Positions 35,809-47,792 of a stretch of DNA of 64,000 bases are shown one piece after another (position 1 is the first letter of the stretch; each line of letters begins with the position of its first letter). Below the pieces are notes generated by a model. The model ran no database searches. It was not told the DNA's origin and was given only the letters and a program-made list of their open reading frames with translations. The stretch lies in contig CM070594.1 in the NCBI GenBank assembly GCA_036346395.1, positions 32,831,385-32,895,384 on the forward strand, written 5' to 3'. Source of the DNA: Hsuehochloa calcarea (taxonomy: Eukaryota; Streptophyta; Magnoliopsida; Poales; Poaceae). The translations under genes and the position numbers were made by a program.

Positions 35809-36599
35809 TCTAAAATCACATACGGTTGTAACCACGAACCGTCTGTGATATTCTCATTATCACAGACGGTTCATGGTTAGAACCGTCTGTGATACACTCT
35901 CGGTATCGTGGTTAGAACCGAACCGTCTGTGATATCTACATATCACAGACGGTTCGTCTTGGAACCGTCTGTGATTATTTTATTACAGACGGTTTCAAAG
36001 AACCGTCTGTGATGAGGCGTCTTCTATGGCCTGTTTTGTAGTAGTGAATGCCTGCATGACAATGTATCTAAGCAAGGTTAAGCATGCCACTTAGATACAT
36101 ACTTATTAACTAGTATGTTAACCATTAATTCTAGGGTGACAAGGATAATGTCAAAATTCAAGGATTGTGATTTATGACAATTATCATTAAGGTATTAACT
36201 ATGAGCTAGACCAATATAGTTGTATAAATCATAGCAATGCAATTTCATAAGTTAAAACAATATAATTGCAAAAACTAGGTGCGATATGATCAAAGTGTTG
36301 ACTCGCCTTGCTCAATGTTCCGATAAGGCTCAATATTCTGATATTCATCTTTCTCGATATTCTGATAATAATCTCGCTTAATGTGCTGATAATCATCCTG
36401 TTCAGTATTCTGACAATCTTGATCCCAGCTTTGTCCTTGTTAGGATTGTTGTTCCTTCATGACTTCAGAGTCTAACGCATAATACGATTGAACTCTAGAA
36501 CGACTGAAAATAACCAGATGAAATCCAATAAATCCAAATACATTCAAACAAACGAATATACTTTGAATGAAAGCAAACATATCTCACGACAACTTGAAA

Positions 36600-36810
36600 G
36601 AATGAAGTACTTCAGATGAGACTAGAACATACTTATCTCGTGTTGATGAACGAAATACTTCAGACGAAGTATAACCCAGAGAAGTTGATGAAGGGAATAC
36701 TTTAGACGAAGTATAACCAAAGAAGTTGATGAAGGAAATACTGCAGACGAAATATCCTCAAAGGAAGCTGATTAAGGAAATACTTCAGACGAAGTATAAC
36801 AAAAGAAGCT
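36600..36810. repeat. about 41-bp tandem repeat, 4-5 imperfect units
   Basis: Units contain GATGAAGGAAATACTTCAGACGAAGTATAACCAAAGAAGTT with substitutions. Clear starts fall near 36643, 36684, 36725 and 36765, with a more diverged unit before 36640. ACTTCAGACGAAGT is itself a short palindrome in each unit. The array ends exactly where the next LTR-like segment (TGTAATAGCCC) begins. Confidence 0.85.
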
Positions 36811-38497
36811 GTAATAGCCCAAAATTCCTAAGTTGGATTAGTTAAGCATAACGACAGTGATTCTACGTTAATGACACTCTACAGCATAGTCGATCGTTCC
36901 GACCAGCAGAGGAGCCCTCAGTCGTTGGCTTCTCCAGCTAGTCGCTGGCGATTTCGCCCATGGTGGTGCCAAACAAGGACATAAAATGGGTTCCTAAGGT
37001 TCATGCGAAGCTAAGGGCAGCTGAGACCTCGCCAGTAGGGAATCGGAGCGGCGGCGCGAGGTGAGCTAGCGGTGGAGGTCTACGGACCACATGCCAAAAT
37101 GCAACCCGAGGGTGCTTTGACCTATCTAACATGTGCATGCGTGACCATAAGGTACTAAGAACTTACTGGGATGACACGAAACTAAGGAGGTCACCGGAGA
37201 CGAGCTAGTGGCGGTGGCCGTGGTGGCGAGAATGGTGCTACCGAGGAGGGAACAACCTAAGCAAAAAAGGGAGAAAAGAGGGGTAGGGGGAGGTCAAACA
37301 TGTTTAGAAGATCGAGCTAGAGCGAGGAATTGGAGTATGCCCCACCTTACCGGAGTTGGGAACGAATGAGGGGCTTTCAGCCGGATTTGAGGAGAAACTC
37401 AATTCCAGTAGCTCATGCGGACAAAAAAAACTAGATGAGGGGAAATACTTCTAGAGGCCAAGAACATAAGATGACATGAAGAGAATTGGAAGATCTTCAC
37501 TGGAATGGCCGGGACACTACGGTGGCGTGTCGGCTGAAGTGGAGAGCTTGAGTCCTTGAGCTTGGCTCGGTAGGAGAAGGAAACAAGAGCAGAGAAGTGG
37601 CTCGAGGAAGCAAATGATGAGGAAGGGAGCTCCAGGGGTCTTTATACAGGTCGGGACTGAGGGCACGAGAGAGGGCACCGTACGGCGTTGATGCGCTTGG
37701 CGTGTGACACACTGGCTTGGGCAACAGAGAGTGGTGAGGGAGGTGACTGGGGAGTTAATGCTGAGCCAGGGCATGGGCGAGAGTCGGGCGACACGCGATG
37801 CCAAGGAAACTGGGGCCGAGGTGGCGCGCTGGCGTAGCTGGAGCGAGCCATGGTGTGCTTGCTCGGGCGAGGGCGTAGCCGTGTGGAGATGATGGACTAC
37901 ATCTGGGGCCCACGCGTCAACAACCAAAGAAGGTAAGTGGCATGTCGGGTTTTGGTTAAGTGGTTCGATCGAGTCGAGTCGGGCTCGGTCAGAACAGTAC
38001 AATTTCTGATTTTTGGAAAAATAAGGCTGAGAGATTTAAGGAATTTTTAGAGGTAGAAGATCTACTCCAGAAATCCTAAAAATTTTATGAGATGGTATTG
38101 ACACTGACCAACCTTGTATAATTTTTTTAGAGTTTTCATGAAGTGAATTTCCTGTAAAATTCTTTCAATTATGTGATTTAGGGGTTGGACTTAGGACTAA
38201 CTGGTTTGACTGGCCATTTTAAAATAGCAAATAAAATCTAAAAACTAACAAAAATTTCAAGTGAGTCATTGAGATGTTCTAGAATGTAGGAAAAATATTT
38301 CCATACAATGTTCACCAGATTTATTTTGTGCAACCAATAGGGTTATGATTTCTAGTAATTGTTGCTTTAGGTTTTCAAATTCTACAAAACCTTTGAAATA
38401 AATTCCAGAAAATTCAAAAGACAACATGATGCATAAAAAGTTTTAAATTTCTCTTATTTTTATACATTTGAAATATAAACATAAGTTTGTGATGTTA
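36811..38497 (-). repeat. LTR-like element bounded by TGTAA...TTACA
   Basis: Starts TGTAATAGCCCAAAATTCC and ends GTTTGTGATGTTACA. The ends resemble those of the solo LTR at 61405-63887 (TGTAACACCCC and GGGGTATTACA). A GC-rich block lies in the middle (36890-37900) and AT-rich DNA follows to the end, as in minus-oriented LTRs of this window. I found no clear 5-bp target duplication (left GAAGC, right TGGGG), so a solo LTR with lost flanks or a coincidence of ends both remain possible. Confidence 0.4.
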
Positions 38498-38793
38498 CAT
38501 GGGGCTACGTGGGGACACCATTTTTTACACGAGGGAGAGGGGAGAGGGCATACTCATCACACTAGAGTCTTTTTAATAGTAAATATAAAGGTAAAGATAA
38601 AGATAATTCTTATGGGATGACATCATGACATGAGAGTGTCACTCATTCTTATCTGGCATAACAAACCGACATGCATGCCCTATTCACGTGTGTGACTCGA
38701 TCAATCTGGCATAACAAACCTCCTGGCATGCATTCATCCAACTCACGTGTGATTCGATCTCGACTCAACAGTCCACACTCGCACTCCAACCGC

Positions 38794-38802
38794 CTATATA
38801 TG
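38794..38802 (+). promoter_or_regulatory. TATA box of the GH27 gene
   Basis: CTATATATG sits 113-121 bases upstream of the start codon, in an otherwise GC/CT-rich 5' region. The spacing allows a 5' leader of about 85 nt starting near 38830. The leader is rich in CTC/TCT repeats, as is common in grass genes. Confidence 0.65.
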
Positions 38803-38914
38803 CACCGCTGCCGACGCGCGTACTGTTTCTTCACGAATCACATCCGCTTTCCTTGGCACTGTACTCAGCCTCAGCTGCACCTCACCTCATCTCTTCTCTC
38901 TCCTGCCGGTGGCC

Positions 38915-41900
38915 ATGGCAGCTTCTCCTTGGCGTCATCTTCTCCTCTGCTTCGCTCTCCTCTTCTGGTCAGTACGATCGGATCCATTCCCCTCCTCGAT
39001 TGTGCAGTGCGGCATTTCTCTCGGTTTCTTTCTTGCGGTTGCTCACGATTGATTCGCCATGTTCGAGTTCCATGATCTTGAACAAACGTTTCCTGTTTAG
39101 CTGCAGCCATTTTACGGGTTAAGTGCTCTTGAAAATGTGACGTGCGTGCATGGTGCTACTTGTGGGCGCGTGCGTCTTGTAATCATGAAAATTTGACGTG
39201 GGTCACTGTTTGGGGTTAAATTTAGAGTTCAGTCCATTTAATATCTAATAATGATTATTTATTTCGTCTAATTCTCGGGTTAGAATCGATCTATCCAAGT
39301 TTCATCCCTGTAAGAGTAGTGAATTCTTGAAATTTCTGTAAATTTTTTTTCAGATTTAATCTTCTGTCCATTGGTGTTATTATATTTCAGGGGTTCTTGT
39401 GTGGCAAATGATCAGCTTACTGTGTTGCCACCAAGAGGGTGGAATTCCTACGATTCCTTCTCATGGACTATCGACGAACCTGCATTCCTGCATAATGCGC
39501 AAATCTTGGCGGAGAAGCTACTCCCACATAGATATCAGGTGACAGTTTGGCTATGTTCGACAGCATAATTAGGGACATATAAACAAAGTTTAAATCTGAT
39601 TGCTTGTTCTGTTCCATTTCTCTGTGGCAGTATGCGGTTATAGATTTCCTATGGTACCGGAAGAATGTCGACGGCGCAGCGGAAAATTCGTATGGATTTG
39701 ATAACATTGATCAATGGGGTCGACCATTTCCTGACCCCAAACGATTCCCATCATCCAAAGGTGGCAAAGGGTTCAGACAAATTGCCGATAAGGTTCATGA
39801 AATGGGCTTGAAATTTGGCATCCATTTGATGAATGGGATAAGTACACAGGCAGTTAACGCGAGCACACCCATCTTGGACATTGACACGGTACTGATCTTC
39901 GTTTGAAATGCTACTATAACGCTATAGATGACAATCGCTGCTGACCTGCTGGCATGGAATTATCTTCTGATAATCCCTTCACTTCTTTGTTTGAGAAGTT
40001 CTACAATGTTTCTCTCTCTTCTTCTCACAGAGTGCTTGAACTTTCTTATCGGTAATTGACTCGTTGTTAGCATTATATTGTATGGTAATTTTACTCTATG
40101 ATGCAGATTTCAGATTTAGCCCTAAAAAAGCATACACTAATTGGATGAGATTAGGTTTTCATTACCGGCAAATTAAACGGGGGGGGGGGGGTTGAATTTT
40201 TCGGATTTTAAACAAGAAAAAAAAATTCAGACAAAATTCAAGCAAATTTTTTTTTTTTTGACAAAATTCATCCAAACCAATTTTTTCGGGGCCGGTTTGT
40301 ATTCCTACCGGCTCCCACCGGTAAATCCAATTTGGCCGATTTTCGGCGGGTAAAAAATCCCTGGATGAGATATGGGGCTCTGTAGATAATGCTGTTGAAT
40401 TTTGAATGCCCTGTTGTATTTTTACGGACAAACAGTTTATTTTTGGAGGAAACTACTAATGCATTATATCGTTCATTCCTACCTACAAACCTCTGTTTTC
40501 CTCGTCATATATATTGCTTTATTGTTCATACAAAAATTTTCTATACGTTAACATCTAATTCTTTGAAACATCTGGTGAGCATGGAAACATTACTCGCATG
40601 GTCCCACTGAAACATTGTGCTATCAGGTTACACTTTTGCACTTTACCTGCAAGATTAATAGGAGGCTCTATCTTAAATTTAGAGGTCATGGATGGGAGCT
40701 TCTATCTTGAAATTCTTAGTGCACATTTTTTTGATCATTTTCAGGGAAAATTCTATGTAGAGGATGGCAGACAATGGACAGCTCGTGATATAGGCCTTAC
40801 CAATAGAACCTGTGCATGGATGTCAAATGGATTTATGAGTGTAAATACAGATATGGGAGCTGGACGGGCCTTCTTAAGATCTCTTTACCGACAGTATGTC
40901 GATTGGGGTGTCGATTTTGGTACACACCAATTGTTACTCACTCACTCTTCACTTCATTTTAGCTACATCGTTATGAACTTTGGAAGCAAGTCATCTTTTT
41001 CATGTGATGCTAGAACTGAAATATACAGCAAATGTTCTCATAGTATACCCGTCCTGTTCTGTTTTCAGTGAAGGTTGACTGTATCTTTGGCACGGATTAT
41101 AGCTCGAAAGAGATCATCGCTGTTTCAGAGGTGATAACTCCGCATCGTGGAATCAGTTGAATAAGTGATCTGTTGGAATCAATGCACTTTCCATATGAGC
41201 TAATACACTGTGTTGCAGATCCTGAAAGAGCTTGAGCGCCCAGTTGTCCTGTCCATCTCACCAGGAACAGAAGTCACTCCAGCCTTGGCTGAGGGCATCA
41301 GTGAGCATGTTGACATGTACAGGATAACAGGAGATGACTGGGACAACTGGAAAGATGTTCGTCCGCATTTCGATGTGTCGAGGTAGATTAAGTGGATATC
41401 AGAAAATTCTAGTTATATATTGGTTGTTCTATTATTTGGGTTGTATATTTGACCTTTTCTAGTTAAAATCAGCGTATGTCTTTTTTCATTTGCATATAAT
41501 ACATAGCTCTTTCGCTGCTGCGAATAAGATCGGGGCCACGGGATTGGGAGGAAGATCTTGGCCAGACTTAGACATGCTTCCATTTGGCAGACTTACCGAT
41601 GCAGGTAATGATCCATACCATAACATTTTGGTAAAGTTTGTTAATCCTTGTCCTGTTGCATCCAACGGTTGTTATCATTTCATTCTTGAATGCACATCTC
41701 AGTGCTAATAGATAAGTACTGTATCCGTCATGGGCATCAATGACTAATAAATATGCAATGGATTGCTTTGATAAGTTAATGAACAATCATTATGCACAAT
41801 AAATTACCAGGTTTCTTCATTGGTTTTGTACCATCCAACATTTTTGAACAGTACTGGTGCAGAAAAATGTGGATATCTTAGCTTGCTAGTTTTGAAAGGG

Positions 41901-43825
41901 ATGGCTATATTACAGAGTACATCAAAACAGATGCTTCCTGGATCTGTAGAATGGTCTAATTTAACTAATTCATGTACGCCTACAATATCTTGGAAATCAC
42001 AACTAGTATATATTATATTAATTTATTGAACTACATCGATGTATGATTCATGCATTTGAAGGTTTCTGTTTATATGTTTGGCAGTTACTGCATATTTGTG
42101 TCTCTTAAGTAGAGATGCTACTCCACTTTGTTGATGAATTCCCAGACTTCATGGAGTTCTGGTTATTATGGAATAAGCTTTCTCTTCCTTTCATACAGGT
42201 GTTAATCAGGGCCCTCATAGAAATTGTAACCTTACATTTGACGAACAGAGAACACAGGTTTGCACTTGACGTCGACGAAACTTCATGTCTATTTGTTCAT
42301 AGTGCAACTGAAACCTTAGACTATATTTTTGCAACTGACATGGCCTTGCAGATGGTGCTTTGGTCAATTGCTAAATCCCCTCTCATATATGGAGGAGACT
42401 TGAGGCATCTTGATGATACCACATTCAACCTAATTACTCATCCTACCCTATTGAAGATAAACCATCACAGCAAAAACAACATCGAGGTAACTAAATACAT
42501 TCAACCTAATTACCCACCCTACTGCAACATAGTGAACAGCAAGCCGACTGAAGGATATTTTCAGTTCCGATATATTCACAGTGAAAGGACATCAAAATCT
42601 GAAGAACAATCCGGTCTCTTGAAGTCCACCTATCAGGTGAACCTGACAAACAATGATGCCATGGTTCTTGGTCTCACTACCTGCACTGATGAGAAAGCAA
42701 AAGGATGGTACAGTTTCTCACAAGATGGGAATTCAGATCATATATGCAGGAGCTATGGAATGCAGGATAACAAAATGCCTCATTTTGCATGGCCAAAGTG
42801 AAGCCTCTTCCAACATCATCGTAAGTGCGACACAAAACACAATACACGAGCTAGGAAGCACCCATTTTGTGAATTGTATGATCACATCTTCTGCTATGTA
42901 GGGGTGGAGTTATCTTGAACAATGTGGAAGACCAAGCAAAGTTTCATCTGGGTGGTAGTACTGGCACTGATGATGATTGCTTGGATGCATCTGTTAGTCG
43001 ACAGCGGACAGCCTCAGAAAGTCAGACTCCCATGTTCTCGAGATGCAAATGGCATGCCAAGCAGGTAAAGCACACACAAAGGCACCCAGACCCAGTAAAA
43101 CAACTGGGATGCCTACAGAATGAAGCTGAATCGGAAAATGTTTGTAGTTTACTGAAACAGTTCTCCATTGGATGACTATGTTCCTTGCATTTCAGTCATG
43201 AAGTTGCTTGATTCGATTAGCTGTCCTGCTAACAAAAAATGGTTAACTATTCATTTAACATAGGCAATGAATTTATACCATTATTGATCATATACTGCCA
43301 ACAACTGCTGTAGATGTGGGAGCTAACAGAGAAGGGACACCTTGTGAGCAGCTACTCAGGATTATGTGCTACAATGCGATCCAGGAAGGAAGGAGGTATA
43401 TGTTACTTCATACTGATTTACTGCAAGTTAATCTCTTTGGTTATGTAATCAGCACGCTTTTTTTATGCAGCAGAAGGTACTACTGCTGGAGCACGAGCAT
43501 GGATTGCAACTGGCAACAAAGGTGATTGATTTATCTTTTCACGGAGATTATAAGAGTTGGATTAGTCCTACGAACGCCAATTATAATATTTTTCGTCTTC
43601 CATGGATCAGGAGAGATATACCTCGCCTTCTTCAACCTCGACTCCGCGAGCAGGAAGATCACTGCAAGGGTATCAGATCTGGAGAAGGTTGTTAGGAGAA
43701 AGATGGTAAGGAAACACTTGTGCAGCTGCACTGAAGTCTGGAGCGGGAAGAGTAGTAGTCTCGTGAAGAGGATCTCAGCAGTGGTGAACTCGCATGGGTC
43801 CGTGGTGTTTGAAATCAAGTGTTGA
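38915..43825 (+). CDS. GH27 glycosidase, plant alpha-galactosidase / beta-L-arabinopyranosidase (APSE) type, 14 exons, frameshift in exon 10
   Basis: Exons: 38915-38967, 39391-39538, 39631-39888, 40745-40919, 41069-41130, 41219-41382, 41507-41604, 42199-42257, 42352-42486, 42565-42820, 42902-43064, 43314-43395, 43471-43521 and 43611-43825, all with GT-AG introns in consistent phase except exon 10. The protein starts MAASPWRHLLLCFALLFWGS, a signal peptide, so it is secreted or apoplastic. The mature part opens with PPRGWNSYDSFSW, the first strand of the GH27 barrel. The likely nucleophile is Asp215 in VKVDCIFG and the acid/base Asp271 in RITGDDWDNW. SWPDLDMLPFG and AKSPLIYGGDLRHLD are further family blocks. 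The family hydrolyses alpha-galactosides or beta-L-arabinopyranosides, for example on arabinogalactan; I assign this subfamily from similarity to the Arabidopsis At3g26380 type, recalled and not searched. Full length would be about 639 residues. Exon 10 is one base short (256 nt, 3n+1 where 3n+2 is required), so the frame as given ends at TGA 42799-42801 after 462 residues. Confidence 0.9.
40152..40363. mobile_element. hAT-type MITE in intron 3 of the GH27 gene, 212 bp
   Basis: A perfect 8-bp duplication GATGAGAT flanks it (40144-40151 and 40364-40371). Ends are TAGGTTTTCATTACCGGC on the left and, read on the opposite strand, CAGGGATTTTTTACCCGCC on the right: imperfect inverted repeats of hAT type. 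The interior has G13 (40179-40191), A-rich and T-rich runs and no coding frame. It lies far from both splice sites of the 856-base intron. Confidence 0.85.
42762..42801 (+). other. probable 1-base deletion in exon 10 of the GH27 gene
   Basis: Upstream the frame reads ...HICRSYGMQDNKMP. Downstream the family-like sequence FCMAKVKPLPTSS is in the next frame and joins exon 11 in the right phase (TC|G). Restoring phase needs one extra base around 42778-42782. In the given frame translation ends at TGA 42799. Confidence 0.85.
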
Positions 43826-43929
43826 GATTGCACACGGTTCTCTAATTACCATGTGAATTCACCTTGTCAGCATAGACTGATTTGGAGTAAAAATCCTGCA
43901 GTTAGCCTGATCCTTTGTAGAACATTTTT

Positions 43930-43935
43930 AATAAA
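43930..43935 (+). terminator. putative polyadenylation signal of the GH27 gene
   Basis: AATAAA about 105 bases after the stop codon, within an AT-rich stretch. Plant signals are loosely defined, so this is only the best candidate. Confidence 0.4.
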
Positions 43936-44420
43936 AATAAGCATTTTTAATGATATTGTTAAGAACCCACTGCCATTTTAATCATTTCCATCAAATGAAT
44001 CCATGAGATTAAAAAAATGCAAGACTATCATATGAGCATAATATATAGTACCAGCCAGTAGCAGGACGTCAGTCAAATGAAAGCAGGAAACAGCTAAACA
44101 AAAAGATGAAAAATGAACACATGTTACCTGCATAACTGAAGATTATAACAAGATGCATGAACACCAGACAGCACAGAAGTAATAGTATTCAAGAAAACTG
44201 CATGCAGCAATAAAACTTAGGCAATTAAGCAACTAATCAAGTTCGACACAATCAGAATAACAGGAGTGTTCAAGAAAGCGGCTAACATCTAATCCAGACA
44301 TTAGCTAGAGCACAACCAAGTCACAACTCATGTTCTGAAAACACTACTACCACAGTTATAAAAACTCACAAGTAAACAACTAGTCCTAACAGGCAAATGT
44401 CAACTGCTACTACTTAGAAC

Positions 44421-44460
44421 CTACGCAGTCTTCGTAACAGTAGGTGAATACTGGAGCCCA
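44421..44460 (-). pseudogene. last codons of a hAT transposase, separated from the rest by a retrotransposon
   Basis: Read on the minus strand, after removal of the inserted LTR element and one copy of its target duplication, this continues the hAT dimerisation-domain frame from 58471 and ends at TAG (44423-44421). The residues just before the junction are ALFCVKD, and they continue here with GLQYSPTVTKTA. The DNA from about 43940 to 44420 is presumably the 3' non-coding part of the same hAT element or intergenic. Its terminus was not identified. Confidence 0.6.
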
Positions 44461-47400
44461 TGTAACATTCCCGTTTTCAAACTGCAAATAGTAATTACTA
44501 TTCTGGTTTTCGGTTTTTCAATTGTAATTCAAATTGTCAATTATTTTCAAAAACTTCTACCTTCTTCTAAGCTCGGATTTGTGTTTCAAACCTCCTTGCT
44601 TTCCCCAAATTCAAAATTCAGGTTTGAATCCCTCCTTTCAGATTTTAGGCCCTTTCTAATTTTACCCCCCCCCCCACCCCTATTCCTTGGGCCAGCCCAT
44701 CCCCCCTCCTCTCCAGGCCCAGCCGGCCTGCTCCCTCTCCCGGCTCCCCCCAAGCACCCCCTTCCTTTCTCTCCCCGACCCCGCTGCCTACTCGGCCCGC
44801 CCGGCCGACACCTCCCCGCCTCCTGTGCCCGCGCACGTCGCCTCCCTATCGCATCGCCTGTCCCGTCGCCTCCCGCCACCGCGACGCCCTATCGCTGTCG
44901 CCACTCCACGCGCCCGCTCCGCCGGCTCCATCCTCCCTCTGCTGGCTATAAGAGCCCGGCCACCTCCCTTGTCTTCCTCCCCACCTCTTCTCCTTCTTCT
45001 TCCCAATGGCCAAGACCCCGCTCCGTTTCGGCCGCCGCCGCCCGCCACACCGACGCTCCGGCGCCATCTACACCACGTCGCCCCTGTCACGAGGTCCACT
45101 GGCGCCGGGGATGCCATCCCCACCTCCATGCTCCCTCTCCGCCCCGAGATGCTCCACCGCCACCACCCTTCTCCTCCGCTCCATTTGCCGTCGCCGGACA
45201 GCCTCGGCCACCCCGAGCCACCCCGACCTCCCCGCCGGCTTCCCACGCTCCCGTGCGGCCCGTGTGTCGTCGCCCTCCTCCCCGCACCACTCCTCCGCCG
45301 TGCGCCTCCACGCCTGCGCCCGCCGCTGCTTTTGCCGCCACCACCGCGCTCCTCCTCCCTGGCGCCCTTGCCGCCCAGAGGGTCGCCGCACCCCTCCTCT
45401 GCCTCTCTCCCTCTCTCGCTGTCTCTCCCTGTCCCATTATGACAGGTGGGCCCCCTATGAACATTGTGCACCTGGTGCACCGTGGACCAGTGCACAGTGC
45501 GTAATGACCTCCGATCCATGCATTGTGAACATGGACCGAGCACTATTCATGGCCCCACGTGTTAGCTTTTCTCTCTCCTCCTTTTAATTTTCTGATTTAT
45601 TTCTAATTCAAACTTTGAAAGCTCTGTTCTCCTCTGTTATAACTCCAAAAATTATGAAATTTGTTTCTAAAATTTTCTAAATTCAAGATCTTGCTAATAG
45701 CACTGGTCTTGTTTATTTTGGAGTTTGTTTATTATTGCTTTGGTATTTATTTGCTCTCATTGCTTGTTGTGCTTTTTTTCGATACGTTCGTCCGAATAGG
45801 GTTCGAAGGTGCGGAAGATCTCCACTTTGATCAAGCACAAGATTATCAAGAGTCCCTCATCTTTAACCAAGGCGAGTCAATATTTTGATCATTTTGAGCC
45901 TACATTTTATGTAAATTATATTCATTTCAATTACCAACATTGCATGCTTTAATTCTTTCATCAAATGTATGTTAAAGCTTAAGGTAGTTAAATACACATT
46001 TGATGATTACTTAATTAATATGCCATCCATTAATAATTGAACTCATTATTCCATATCACCCTAGTAACTATGTGGTAAATACTAGTATAGGTTGTACTGT
46101 ACTTAAGCAACATGCTAGTCTTGCTTAAGTACCGGGACATTAAATGTCCTGTTCATCATCTCTTCAAACATGAAATGGCTTTGGGCGGTCATTGGAGATC
46201 CATGACTGAGGAAATTGAAATAATTGGTTTTACTCCCCAAAACCCTGATAACTTGCTATTACCACATCTAGGCGGATGGAATGGTGGTGGGTGCCGTCGG
46301 GCACAAGAGTGGTTGGTATAGGGTATGAACCGCCCGGATGAATTAAGGACTTAATCTTGTCATGAACTTCCTTGTAAAACAAGTACAACTGCAAGTCTGC
46401 AAAGTGCAACTTGGCCTAATAAAATTATTAAACCCCGAATGTCATTTTGCTGGATGGATAGCGGGAATGTGCAAGCGCATGTTGCGACCGTCTTGAAAGG
46501 GACACCGATGTTAGTGAAGTTGCCAGTCGCTGAGGTGAACATCCCACACAACGTATGGGTATAACCCCATATGGGAAAGATGACGGAAGGGGCGAGATAA
46601 TGTGAACGGTTACTATGACGATCACTCAACTACATGACTACGGAATCATGCGGGGTAACAAATATAATTATCTCTTGTGGGTACAGTGTAAAACCTCTGT
46701 AGAGTCTAAACTGTTTAAACAGTCATGCCTACGGTCAAAGGTGGACATGAAAACTTGCTAGAGTTAGTTCTATTTCAAGAACCTTGTGGGTGGTATGCAA
46801 ATCAGGTCGTCTCACCTAGCCTGATATTTGGTTTTTTCCCTGGATCGTCGTATCCAGTGTTGTTATTGTATGGAGGTGGCTCCAATAAAAAATAAGCATA
46901 AAGGTGGAGGTAGCCTCTGCTGATATAATTATTGCACAATTAATCTCTTTAATAAAATGCAATTTGGTTAAAGTGCTAGGTGATAGGAATTTGTAAATAT
47001 GATATTTAAAAATGTTGCTTTAGCAAATAAAAGAACATGAGCCATCCTTGTTCAGCCTTGCGTGTATAATATTGCATCTTGTGTGTTGGCTCGCGAGCAC
47101 GGAAGTTGTGCTCATCCTCGCTCTTTCCCCCAAAACCCTCAGAAGCAGGAAATCCTAGAGATTACGACTATTACGAGGAACCAGAAGTCTGAGGGTCCAG
47201 GGGTTATTGAAGCGTAGTTTAGTCTTTAGCTGTTCTAGTCTCGCCTCAGTCCAGTTGACTCCGTCGGTGCTTGCGTTCATCCTATATTATCTTAATCTTC
47301 TGGTAATATCGGACGCACATGGGTTTCCCTAGTCGCTTGCCTGTGGAGAGATGTGCTCTCACCCTTTTGCTTCCGATGTCGCTTCCGCTACTTTGTAATG

Positions 47401-47605
47401 TAATTATTTGACCTGTTCGACCCTTATTGTAAAACTTGACCCGATGCGGTCTATGTAAACTCTGATGTGTTGAATTAATGAATGGTATTGTTTTACGCCA
47501 TATATGAAATGATTCGTGATGTATCTGTTAGTGCTATCTACTAATATAGGGAATAGCACAATGTCTTTCACAGAGGAGTTGGGATTAGAAAATCTGGGTC
47601 CGACA
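44461..47605 (+). repeat. left LTR of the pol-less gypsy element (3145 bp)
   Basis: Starts TGTAACATTCCCG and ends GGGTCCGACA. A CT/GC-rich promoter block spans 44640-45560 with a TATA candidate (GGCTATAAGAG, about 44943). Large open frames in this block on both strands are compositional and are not conserved as proteins in the right LTR. The distal half is AT-rich and nearly identical to 56400-58465. Confidence 0.92.
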
Positions 47606-47792
47606 GAGCTAGTATCAGATCATACGACTGTAGGAGCCTTAGCTAGACTGGTCGAGCCTAAGGACTTGAGTCCTATTTCAAAAACTAAGAAAAAGCTTTT
47701 GTTAAATACTCCTCTCTCTTAGTTCTTCACTTACCTTGACTTCATTTGAGTTTTACTCAGTTCTGATTCCCTCTCTTGTTTCAAAATTGTAG

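Larger units (their letters stand above)
34644..36046. mobile_element. non-autonomous CACTA element, 1403 bp
   Basis: Left end CACTACTACACAAAAC; right end GTTTTGTAGTAGTG, whose complement is CACTACTACAAAAC. A 3-bp target duplication AAT flanks it (34641-34643 and 36047-36049), the size expected for CACTA transposases. Both termini carry many copies of the subterminal motif ATCACAGACGGTT / AACCGTCTGTGAT in both orientations (34665-34800 and 35510-36015), the probable transposase-binding sites. The interior has no transposase. Instead it holds a GC-rich tandem block and a foldback sequence. Mobility would have depended on an autonomous relative. Confidence 0.93.
33330..36640 (-). repeat. second minus-oriented LTR-like segment, interrupted by a CACTA element
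   Basis: Landmarks AGCAGCGGAAG (33397), TTGACCGTGGGCACGGTC (about 33951) and TTTGTACACTTTACCCACAGGAGATAATT (about 34000) are reverse complements of features of the related LTR at 58891 (GTGGGTAAAGTGTACAACGTC near 60862). The CACTA element at 34644-36046 is inserted in it. Without that element the flanks rejoin at a single AAT. No coding sequence is present. Confidence 0.45.

Noticed and set aside
36600..36810. CRISPR-like array
   Set aside because: Units are contiguous tandem copies without unique spacers, in a plant genome.
42653..42901. Alternative coding frame over the end of the GH27 exon 10
   Set aside because: Only its central part, from about 42782 to 42820, is coding, as the downstream side of the frameshift. 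The remainder is out of frame or intronic.
44581..45587. Large overlapping open frames on both strands (up to 307 codons)
   Set aside because: They lie in the CT/GC-rich promoter block of an LTR. All frames are open because stops are rare at this composition, the products are Pro/Ser/Arg-rich without domains, and the frames are not kept in the right LTR.
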